A stretch of DNA of 6,420 nt from Firmicutes bacterium UBA1047 (GTDB lineage Bacteria; Bacillota; Clostridia; Tissierellales; Sedimentibacteraceae): positions 1,749 to 8,168 of the forward strand of contig DCDU01000238.1 in the NCBI GenBank assembly GCA_002316585.1, read 5' to 3'. Made by a program: the position numbers and the translations under genes. Of this stretch, positions 1 to 5,287 are shown in pieces; the first letter of the stretch is position 1, and each line of letters opens with the position of its first letter. The notes beneath the pieces are model-generated. The model ran no database searches. It had not been told where the DNA came from and was given only the letters and a program-made list of their open reading frames with translations.

Positions 1-2
1 TC

Positions 3-692
3 TTACTTTCTGTTCCTTTCTGCCTGAGACAATCTCAAATACTGCGGCTTAAAATCTTTTGCCGCGACGGTATCTCCCTCAACCGCCATTTTAGACGCAA
101 TAAATGCTAATGTTGACGCTTTAAGATAATTAAATATCTCCGGTGCGAAATATGCTTTCCTGTTTATATTGTTATCGATTTTTTCTCTGTAATTTACGGA
201 GCCGTCTCCGTTAAATATGACAGGCTCATCATAACCGTTTAATATCTCAATCAATTCATCAATATTGCAGGGGAACTGCTTTAATACTTCCTTGCATTCC
301 CCATTTACCCATTTATAAATGCCGGTATATACCCTTCCGGCTTTGGCATCCATAACAGGGACAATTAATTTATCCGTATCATAAATATTAGCTGCCAATG
401 ATTGAATTGTCGGAACACTTATAATTTTAATATCGGCAGCATAAGCCATGCTTTTTGCAATTGCAGCTCCTATTCTTAATCCCGTATAAGAACCGGGACC
501 TTCTGAAATCGCAATAACATCAATCTCATTGATTTTTAATCCTAACTCTTCTATCAGCTTTTCAATTAAGGGCATAAGTTTTTCTGAATGTGTTTTTTTA
601 TGTCTTAATGTATATTCTCCTAAAATATTTTCTCCCTCGGATACTGCGCAGGAAGCTGTTACGGATGCTGACTCAATTGACAGTATTTTCAT
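3..692 (-). CDS. tsaB: TsaB, tRNA threonylcarbamoyladenosine (t6A) biosynthesis subunit
   Basis: TsaB is the non-catalytic ASKHA-fold partner of TsaD. Together with TsaE they transfer the threonylcarbamoyl group made by TsaC/TsaB2 onto A37 of ANN-decoding tRNAs in the cytoplasm. The 229-residue product has the family's usual length. The N-terminal strand MKILSIESAS (1-10) opens the ASKHA fold, THSEKLMP lies at 34-41, and the family hallmark GPGSYTGLRIG is at 65-75. The ATG at 690-692 is preceded by AAGGAG (plus-strand 703-708) with a 10-nt spacer. Both the ribosome site and the start lie inside the end of tsaE (20-nt overlap), which suggests translational coupling. The stop is TAA. An AAAGGA (plus-strand 14-19) near its 3' end may be the ribosome site of a following gene beyond the window; rimI or tsaD commonly come next in Firmicutes, but that is inference. 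Confidence 0.96.
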   Translation of the reverse strand: MKILSIESASVTASCAVSEGENILGEYTLRHKKTHSEKLMPLIEKLIEELGLKINEIDVIAISEGPGSYTGLRIGAAIAKSMAYAADIKIISVPTIQSLAANIYDTDKLIVPVMDAKAGRVYTGIYKWVNGECKEVLKQFPCNIDELIEILNGYDEPVIFNGDGSVNYREKIDNNINRKAYFAPEIFNYLKASTLAFIASKMAVEGDTVAAKDFKPQYLRLSQAERNRK

Positions 693-1143
693 ATTTTTTT
701 AACTCCTTAACCAGCCTTTCATAAAACATGCCTTTTCCTTCGATGTTTACTTCTCTCTTATCGTCATCAATTCTTTTAATTTCAATATTTACTCTTTCCT
801 GAGGAAGTATTCCCTCTATTAACCGAGACCACTCTATTACGGTAACCCCCTCGGAATATATATATTCATCGTATCCCAAATCATACATATCATCTTCTGA
901 ATTGATACGGTACACATCCATGTGATAAAAGGGAAACTTTCCGTTATACTCTTTGATGATTGTAAAGGTTGGACTCACAATATACTCCTTGACGCCAAAT
1001 TCCTTGGCTATAAACTGTGTCAGTGATGTCTTTCCAACCCCTAAATCGCCATTTAGGCATATTACGGCACCTTTTTCAATGCATTTTGCTATTATTTTGC
1101 CTAATTTTTCTGTATCTCTTAAATTGTTCAAATTTATCTTCAT
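673..1143 (-). CDS. tsaE: TsaE, ATPase of the t6A tRNA-modification complex
   Basis: TsaE is a small P-loop ATPase that binds TsaB-TsaD and hydrolyses ATP to reset the complex between rounds of t6A synthesis. The 156-residue product shows the Walker A loop GDLGVGKTS (32-40), the switch-like SPTF (57-60), HMDVYR (74-79) with its conserved Asp and Arg, and the VIEWSR motif (102-107), in family order. The ATG at 1141-1143 follows AAGGA at a 6-nt spacing (minus strand), and a strong promoter lies about 60 bp upstream, so the start is secure. It is the first gene of a tsaE-tsaB operon, the common Firmicutes order, and its TGA stop lies 20 nt inside tsaB. The domain is intact with no missing key residue. 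Confidence 0.96.
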   Translation of the reverse strand: MKINLNNLRDTEKLGKIIAKCIEKGAVICLNGDLGVGKTSLTQFIAKEFGVKEYIVSPTFTIIKEYNGKFPFYHMDVYRINSEDDMYDLGYDEYIYSEGVTVIEWSRLIEGILPQERVNIEIKRIDDDKREVNIEGKGMFYERLVKELKKYENTVN

Positions 1144-1201
1144 ATGTAATCCTTGCTTTTATATCTTTATCTTTTTCCTGTTATTTCTTTATAACATTGC
1201 T

Positions 1202-1230
1202 ATTATACCTTCATAATTTTAAAAAATCAA
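1202..1230 (-). promoter_or_regulatory. Sigma-A promoter for the tsaE-tsaB operon
   Basis: Read on the minus strand, the -35 box TTGATT (plus 1225-1230) and the -10 box TATAAT (plus 1202-1207) are separated by exactly 17 bp. Transcription should start near 1195, leaving a leader of about 50 nt before the tsaE ATG. The -10 matches the consensus fully and the -35 in four of six positions, so this is a strong vegetative-type promoter as expected for an essential operon. It has not been shown experimentally. Confidence 0.8.
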
Positions 1231-1376
1231 GAAATAATAGAAATACACTGCAGTAATATATAAGTCAGCTAACAAATAATAAATAATATGAATATAACTC
1301 ATAAGGCCTTTTAATCCTAATCACAGTAAAGGCTCTCATTGAGTTTTATCATAATATATTTCAACCGGAGGAAAAA

Positions 1377-2105
1377 ATGAGTGAAACTTTAGTGGTAATG
1401 GTGCGTTCAATCATAGCTTTTTTTACACTTCTTATCTTTGCTAAGATATTAGGCAAACAGCAAATCAGCCAATTAACCTTCTTTGATTATGTATTGGGAA
1501 TTACAATCGGTTCTATTGCTTCGGAATTGACAATAGATTTAACAAGCAGAGCTTGGCCTCATTGGATTGGTTTATTATGCTGGGCATCGTTGGGATTTCT
1601 AATGGAGTATATTACAATGAAATGGAGGTATGCAGCTAAATATATAAACGGTGAACCAACAATCGTTATAATGAACGGAAAAATTATGGAAAGCGCTTTG
1701 AGAAAAATGAAATTTCCAATATCAGACATAATGGAATTATTAAGAAATAAAAATGTTTTTGATTTATCCGAAGTTGATTTTGCCATAATTGAGTCAAACG
1801 GTCAATTATCTGTGCTAAAAAAACCCGAATATGAACCTGTGACAGCAAAGGATTTGAAGATAACCAAAAAACCATCAGGTATAAGCACTGAGCTCATTTA
1901 TGATGGTATACTTATTGAAGAAAATTTAAAACAGCTTAACAAAGATAAAAAATGGCTTGATAAGCAATTAAAGTCCCATGGAGTAAAAGATATTTCCGAA
2001 GTTTTTATTGCAACATTAAATCCGGCAGGTTCATTTTATGTTGATTTATATAAGGATCATATTAAAAATTTAACTGATATCGGAGATTATAAAGGACCCT
2101 ATTAA
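1377..2105 (+). CDS. DUF421 (YetF-like) membrane protein
   Basis: A 242-residue protein of the DUF421/YetF family, whose biochemical role is not established. Hydrophobic segments at about 6-25, 39-49 and 62-80 form an N-terminal membrane region. The family signature LGKQQISQLT (25-34) followed by FDYVLGI (36-42) sits at the end of the first helix. The soluble C-terminal part carries SDIMELLR (116-123) and DFAIIESNGQLSVLKK (134-149), both typical of the family. Length is normal for YetF-like proteins. The ATG follows GGAGG (1367-1371) at a 5-nt spacing. The stop overlaps the ribosome site of the DUF4363 gene, so the two are almost certainly co-transcribed. In Bacillus, DUF421 proteins include spore-membrane proteins linked to spore resistance; carrying that role over to this protein is inference only. 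Confidence 0.93.
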   Translation: MSETLVVMVRSIIAFFTLLIFAKILGKQQISQLTFFDYVLGITIGSIASELTIDLTSRAWPHWIGLLCWASLGFLMEYITMKWRYAAKYINGEPTIVIMNGKIMESALRKMKFPISDIMELLRNKNVFDLSEVDFAIIESNGQLSVLKKPEYEPVTAKDLKITKKPSGISTELIYDGILIEENLKQLNKDKKWLDKQLKSHGVKDISEVFIATLNPAGSFYVDLYKDHIKNLTDIGDYKGPY

Positions 2106-2114
2106 GGAGAGAAA

Positions 2115-2477
2115 ATGAGAAAATTTATAGTAATAGCCATTCCGGTCGCAACACTTATCCTATTCATTTTTGTAATGCAAAGCGATGTTATATACAAGAT
2201 GTATTTCGACAATAATAACATAACCGATTCCATTAACTTAATCATTCAGGATATCAAGGATGAAAAATGGATTGATGCCGACGCTGAAATAAAGCAGCTT
2301 TCGGAGTCATGGAAAAAGGTTGTAAGAATTATTCAATTCAGTGCAGAATTAGATGAAATAAAATTATTTGATAAAAATATGTCCCGCCTTAAGGGTGCCG
2401 TAATGGCAAAGGATAAAATAAATGCACTCATAGAGTTAAATGAAGCTTTAGAGCACTGGGAAAATATTGATGAATAG
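2115..2477 (+). CDS. DUF4363 small membrane-anchored protein
   Basis: A 120-residue protein best assigned to DUF4363, a Firmicutes family of unknown function often encoded next to DUF421 genes. Residues 4-21 form one hydrophobic helix (an N-terminal anchor or uncleaved signal) after the basic start MRK; no lipobox cysteine is seen. The rest is charged and predicted helical, with the spaced Trp pattern of the family: W52, W66 (ESWKKVVRI) and the C-terminal W115 in EHWENIDE, suggesting an extracytoplasmic helical bundle. AAGGAG overlaps the upstream TAA stop, and only 9 nt separate the two genes, so translation is probably coupled. No catalytic motif is visible. The family call rests on pattern and neighbourhood and is less certain than for the DUF421 gene. 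Confidence 0.82.
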   Translation: MRKFIVIAIPVATLILFIFVMQSDVIYKMYFDNNNITDSINLIIQDIKDEKWIDADAEIKQLSESWKKVVRIIQFSAELDEIKLFDKNMSRLKGAVMAKDKINALIELNEALEHWENIDE

Positions 2478-2547
2478 TTTAAAACATGCGCGGCTGAGCC
2501 CTCAAGGCGAAATGGGTATTCAGTTTCCTTTGAACACGAAAAATTCA

Positions 2548-2576
2548 TTGAACAATATATATATGCATGTTATAAT
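2548..2576 (+). promoter_or_regulatory. Extended -10 sigma-A promoter for murC
   Basis: TTGAAC (2548-2553) and TATAAT (2571-2576) are separated by 17 bp, and TG at 2568-2569 gives the extended -10 form TGTTATAAT. The predicted start near 2583 leaves a leader of about 55 nt before the murC ATG at 2639. This implies that murC can be transcribed independently of the DUF421-DUF4363 pair that precedes it on the same strand. Confidence 0.83.
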
Positions 2577-2626
2577 ATTGCGAATATAATTTTTTAGCAC
2601 GAATAATATGAGTATATAAAATGTTC

Positions 2627-2632
2627 AAGGAG
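2627..2632 (+). promoter_or_regulatory. murC ribosome binding site that fixes the start at 2639
   Basis: AAGGAG lies 6 nt before the ATG at 2639. A longer reading from the in-frame ATG at 2621 would place this ribosome site inside the coding sequence as codons for Lys-Glu, and that ATG has no ribosome site of its own. The family also begins close to the Rossmann strand HIYFIGIGG, which fits the shorter form. Confidence 0.88.
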
Positions 2633-2638
2633 ATCATA

Positions 2639-3988
2639 ATGAAATATAACTTTAATCATATATATTTTATCGGAATCGGCGGAATAAGCATGAGTGCATT
2701 AGCTGAAATAATGCTTGAGGAAGGTATTAAGGTATCAGGCTCTGACAGAAGCAATTCACGTATAATTAAAAAACTTCAAACTTCAGGGGCAAATATTTAC
2801 ATAGGTCATGACAGTAAAAATATAAGTGATGATATTGACCTGATTGTTTATACATCTGCAATTTCCGACAGTAATCCGGAGCTGTTGAGAGCACGAGAAT
2901 TAAATGTTGAAATTATGGATAGAGCAGAATTTCTTGGAACTGTCATGAAAAATTATAATCATGCAATTTGTGTTTCAGGAACTCACGGCAAGACAACAAC
3001 TACAGGAATGCTTTCTTCTGTTCTAATTGAAACTGATTTGGCTCCCACTATTTTCTTGGGGGGAGAAATGGATTCATTAGGAGGAAATTTGCTGCATGGC
3101 TCCTACGAACTGCTGCTGACAGAGGCATGTGAATATAAGAGAAACTTTTTGAAATTCAACCCTACAATGGAAGTTGTGCTTAATATTGAAGAAGACCATC
3201 TTGATTACTATAAGGATTTAAAAGATATTGAAAGTGCATTTGTAGAATATGCAGAGAAGCTGCCGCCTCACGGTCATTTGATTGTCAATGAATCCTACAG
3301 CAGTTTGTTTAAAGAGTTAAAATGCAGTGTTGTAACCTTCGGTCTTGATAATAAGGCTGATTATTATGCTGCTAATATTAAGCTTATCCCCGAGCCTTCA
3401 TATACACTGATGAAAGATGGAGAAAAAATTACGAATATCAGTTTAAATGTGTTCGGCGAACATAATATTTTGAATTCACTTGCTGCCTGCGCCGCAGGTC
3501 TATCATTGGGAATTGAACCTGAAATAGTTGCCAGGGGACTCTCTGATTTTAAAGGAACTCACAGAAGATATGAATATAAGGGATGCCTAAACGGAGCGGC
3601 TATTATTGATGATTACGCACATCATCCGTCAGAAATGAAAGCAACTATAAAAACCGCAAGCGCCTATACGGAAGGTAAAATTATTACTGTTTTCCAGCCC
3701 CATACTTATACACGAACTATAAAACTTTTAGACGGATTTGCCGAAGCTCTGTCAATGTCTGATGAAGTAATTCTTTTAGATATTTATGCCGCAAGGGAAA
3801 CAAATACAGGTGAAATTCATTCAAAAGATATTATCAATAAAATGAAGAATAATTCAAAAGAAGCAATCTATGCCGCAAGCTTCCAAGATGCTTGCAGCAT
3901 AGTAAAATCAATTGCAAAAAAAGGCGATACCATTATAACCATGGGAGCCGGAAATGTGGATGAAATAGCTGAGCTGCTGCTTGAATGA
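2639..3988 (+). CDS. murC: MurC, UDP-N-acetylmuramate--L-alanine ligase
   Basis: MurC joins L-alanine to UDP-N-acetylmuramic acid using ATP, the first amino acid addition in cytoplasmic peptidoglycan precursor synthesis. From the preferred start the protein has 449 residues, normal for the family. The N-terminal UDP-binding Rossmann domain begins with FIGIGGISMSALAEI (10-24). The central Mur ligase domain has the ATP loop GTHGKTTTT (114-122), the EACEY segment (162-166) in place of the ESDES-like form of Proteobacteria, NIEEDHLDYY (182-191), and GEHNILNSLAA (273-283). The C-terminal domain carries RRYEYKG (309-315), DDYAHHPSE (324-332) and the late FQPHTYTRT. Every expected domain is present and intact. 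It has its own promoter and no peptidoglycan neighbour on its strand; ispA converges on it. The TGA stop lies within a short palindrome. Confidence 0.97.
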   Translation: MKYNFNHIYFIGIGGISMSALAEIMLEEGIKVSGSDRSNSRIIKKLQTSGANIYIGHDSKNISDDIDLIVYTSAISDSNPELLRARELNVEIMDRAEFLGTVMKNYNHAICVSGTHGKTTTTGMLSSVLIETDLAPTIFLGGEMDSLGGNLLHGSYELLLTEACEYKRNFLKFNPTMEVVLNIEEDHLDYYKDLKDIESAFVEYAEKLPPHGHLIVNESYSSLFKELKCSVVTFGLDNKADYYAANIKLIPEPSYTLMKDGEKITNISLNVFGEHNILNSLAACAAGLSLGIEPEIVARGLSDFKGTHRRYEYKGCLNGAAIIDDYAHHPSEMKATIKTASAYTEGKIITVFQPHTYTRTIKLLDGFAEALSMSDEVILLDIYAARETNTGEIHSKDIINKMKNNSKEAIYAASFQDACSIVKSIAKKGDTIITMGAGNVDEIAELLLE

Positions 3989-4001
3989 CACTATGTGTCA
4001 T
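3985..4001. repeat. Short perfect palindrome over the murC stop codon
   Basis: ATGACACTATGTGTCAT forms 7-bp arms (3985-3991 and 3995-4001) around a 3-base centre, and the TGA stop of murC (3986-3988) lies in the left arm. The right arm runs on into TCCTGAGC. From memory, TGTCATCCTGAGC resembles one end of intergenic repeats found in many bacterial genomes, so this may be the remnant of such an element. There is no second copy in the window. It lacks a T-run and is not itself a good terminator. Confidence 0.5.
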
Positions 4002-4035
4002 CCTGAGCAAAAAGATAGTCGCACTGCCGTTTTAA

Positions 4036-4057
4036 AGCCGCGGGACTTCCCGCGGCT
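4036..4057. terminator. GC-rich hairpin between converging murC and ispA, probable bidirectional terminator
   Basis: The arms GCCGCGGG (4037-4044) and CCCGCGGC (4049-4056) pair perfectly around the 4-base loop ACTT, with a flanking A-T pair at 4036/4057. On the plus strand it is followed by TGATTTATTTG, and on the minus strand by TTTAAAAC, both only moderately U-rich in RNA. It sits in the 79-bp gap between the murC and ispA stop codons, where it can end both transcripts. It is the most stable stem in the intergenic DNA. Confidence 0.82.
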
Positions 4058-4067
4058 GATTTATTTG

Positions 4068-4952
4068 CTAATTTTCCCTGCTTGTGAGATACTTGGCTAG
4101 TTCAATAAGATGTTCAGCCATATCCCCAAATATGCTCAAGCTTTCAACCGCTTCCGTGGTAAGACTTTCAACATCATTTCTTGCTTCTTCCATACCCTTG
4201 AATGTGAGATATGTAGTTTTGTTGTTTGAAGCGTCACTTCCGATTGACTTTCCTAATTTTTCCCGTGTGCTTACAATATCCAAAATATCGTCTTCTATTT
4301 GAAATGCTATGCCTATTTTTTCCGCGTATATTTCTAAAGCTTTTGTTTCCTCCTGAGAAGCTCCCGCTAAAATTGCACCTGCCTTTACACTGCTTTTAAT
4401 TATTGCCCCAGTTTTTAATGAATACATATATTTCAAATCTTCGATTGAGCTAATATTAGCAGCCCCCCCCATGTCCGTAACCTGTCCGCCTATCATACCC
4501 TCTGTGCCGGAGGATTCAGCTATTATTTTCAAAGCCTTTAAAGCATTTTCACTGTTTGAATTTATTGCCGCCTCTAAGCCTGTTTCAAACGCTTTATTCA
4601 ATAATGCATCGCCTGCAAGTATCGCATTAGCTTCACCGAATTTCTTATGATTTGATAATTTTCCTCTCCTGTAATCGTCATTGTCCATGGCTGGCAAGTC
4701 ATCATGAATCAATGAATATGTGTGAATCATTTCAATTGCGCAAGCAAACGGAAGAGCTTTATGTATATCATCTCTGAAAATTTCATAGGCGCCTATCAAA
4801 AGTACCGGTCTCAGTCTCTTGCCGCCGGATAAAAGGCTGTAATTCATCGCTTTATATATAATTTTTTGTGGGTTATCTTCTTCCGTAATTATTTTACTGA
4901 GATATTTATCTATAATATTTACCTTTTCTTTAAACCATATTTTAAATTCCAT
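4068..4952 (-). CDS. ispA: IspA, farnesyl diphosphate synthase (short-chain polyprenyl synthetase)
   Basis: This enzyme condenses dimethylallyl/geranyl diphosphate with isopentenyl diphosphate to give farnesyl diphosphate, the primer for undecaprenyl phosphate and quinone side chains. The 294-residue protein shows GGKRLRP (43-49), the first Asp-rich motif within IHDDLPAMDNDDYRRG (82-97), GGQVTDM (155-161), KTGAIIKSS (180-188) and the second Asp-rich motif FQIEDDILD (217-225), then the STREKLGKSIGSD segment. The two-residue Pro-Ala insertion in the first motif and the aromatic Y79 five residues before it are the bacterial (type II) farnesyl synthase pattern, which favours C15 over C20 product. 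The ATG is preceded by GAGGA at a short 4-nt spacing. Here the gene has its own promoter and no xseB or dxs beside it on the upstream side. A geranylgeranyl-producing variant cannot be fully excluded. Confidence 0.95.
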   Translation of the reverse strand: MEFKIWFKEKVNIIDKYLSKIITEEDNPQKIIYKAMNYSLLSGGKRLRPVLLIGAYEIFRDDIHKALPFACAIEMIHTYSLIHDDLPAMDNDDYRRGKLSNHKKFGEANAILAGDALLNKAFETGLEAAINSNSENALKALKIIAESSGTEGMIGGQVTDMGGAANISSIEDLKYMYSLKTGAIIKSSVKAGAILAGASQEETKALEIYAEKIGIAFQIEDDILDIVSTREKLGKSIGSDASNNKTTYLTFKGMEEARNDVESLTTEAVESLSIFGDMAEHLIELAKYLTSREN

Positions 4953-5029
4953 AACATCCTCACTTAGATGCCCTAACCCTATTTTTCTGAGCGCTTTTTC
5001 AGCATCCGTTTTCTTTTTATATTTTAACC

Positions 5030-5059
5030 ATTATATCATATAAAAAATAATTATGTAAA
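5030..5059 (-). promoter_or_regulatory. Extended -10 promoter for ispA
   Basis: On the minus strand TTTACA (plus 5054-5059) and TATAAT (plus 5030-5035) are separated by 18 bp, and the -10 is preceded by TGA, giving TGATATAAT. Transcription should start near 5023, about 70 nt before the ispA ATG. The -35 matches five of six consensus positions. The surrounding DNA is AT-rich, which raises the chance of coincidental boxes. Confidence 0.68.
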
Positions 5060-5086
5060 TGTAAATCTAACTATATTTAATAAATA

Positions 5087-5104
5087 ATTATTAAATTTAA
5101 TAAT
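5087..5104. repeat. 18-bp perfect palindrome, possible operator
   Basis: ATTATTAAATTTAATAAT is its own reverse complement over all 18 bases. It lies just upstream of the ispA -35 box and well upstream of the binding-protein gene, where a dimeric regulator could act on either. It is made only of A and T in an AT-rich stretch, so chance is a real alternative. Confidence 0.35.
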
Positions 5105-5185
5105 ATTTATAACCATAGTTTAATCAGCGGTTTATATTTGCATAGAATCAAAACCTTCATATTATGTTATATATTTACTAAGATA

Positions 5186-5224
5186 GTATTTATTCTGCTT
5201 TTAGCAGATTTAAATAATAAATAC
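5186..5224 (+). repeat. Two-tier inverted repeat ahead of the binding-protein gene
   Basis: The outer arms GTATTTATT (5186-5194) and AATAAATAC (5216-5224) are perfect reverse complements. Directly inside, CTGCT (5195-5199) and AGCAG (5203-5207) pair around a TTT loop, leaving an 8-base bulge (5208-5215) on the right side. The 14 pairs make a plausible RNA stem-loop or a DNA operator. It matches no riboswitch class I recognise, and it has no T-run directly after it. Confidence 0.45.
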
Positions 5225-5287
5225 AATAATATAAGCGACAAGCTGCATTGTATTTATAAATATTAAAAAACATATGGAGGGATTTAA

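Larger units (their letters stand above)
4953..5287. other. 335-bp AT-rich divergent intergenic region
   Basis: No coding frame is supported here. It holds the ispA promoter and leader (minus strand), an 18-bp perfect palindrome at 5087-5104, and a foldable segment at 5186-5257 before the binding-protein gene. For that gene the clearest promoter I can offer is TTGCAT (5138-5143), a 16-bp gap, then TATTAT (5160-5165); this is weak, and the TA-rich sequence offers other -10 candidates such as TGTTATATA at 5165-5173. If it is used, the leader would be about 115 nt and would include the foldable segment. Confidence 0.6.

Noticed and set aside
953..1256. Two overlapping plus-strand open frames of 79-87 codons opposite tsaE and running into the intergenic DNA
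   Set aside because: They lie antisense to a well-supported gene, lack ribosome sites and family motifs, and their Phe/Leu/Ser-rich content is what AT-rich antisense DNA gives.
1303..1333. GCCTTT/AAAGGC inverted repeat upstream of the DUF421 gene
   Set aside because: Only 6 bp with a 16-base loop in AT-rich DNA; no match to a known element.
1559..1875. Minus-strand open frames opposite the DUF421 gene
   Set aside because: The plus-strand frame has a clear family match and ribosome site; the antisense frames show neither.
2494..2523. Possible terminator after the DUF4363 gene (CTGAG with TTCAG, CCC with GGG)
   Set aside because: The stem is short, includes a G-U pair and a bulge, and is followed only by TTTCCTTTG; too weak to annotate.
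2333..2548. Minus-strand open frame of 71 codons opposite the end of the DUF4363 gene
   Set aside because: No ribosome site or recognisable motif, and it is mostly antisense to the DUF4363 gene.
2621..2638. Upstream in-frame ATG as the start of murC (455 residues)
   Set aside because: It has no ribosome site, and the strong AAGGAG at 2627-2632 lies after it, perfectly placed for the ATG at 2639.
4084..4302. Plus-strand open frame of 72 codons opposite the end of ispA
   Set aside because: Antisense to conserved ispA coding sequence with no start signal.
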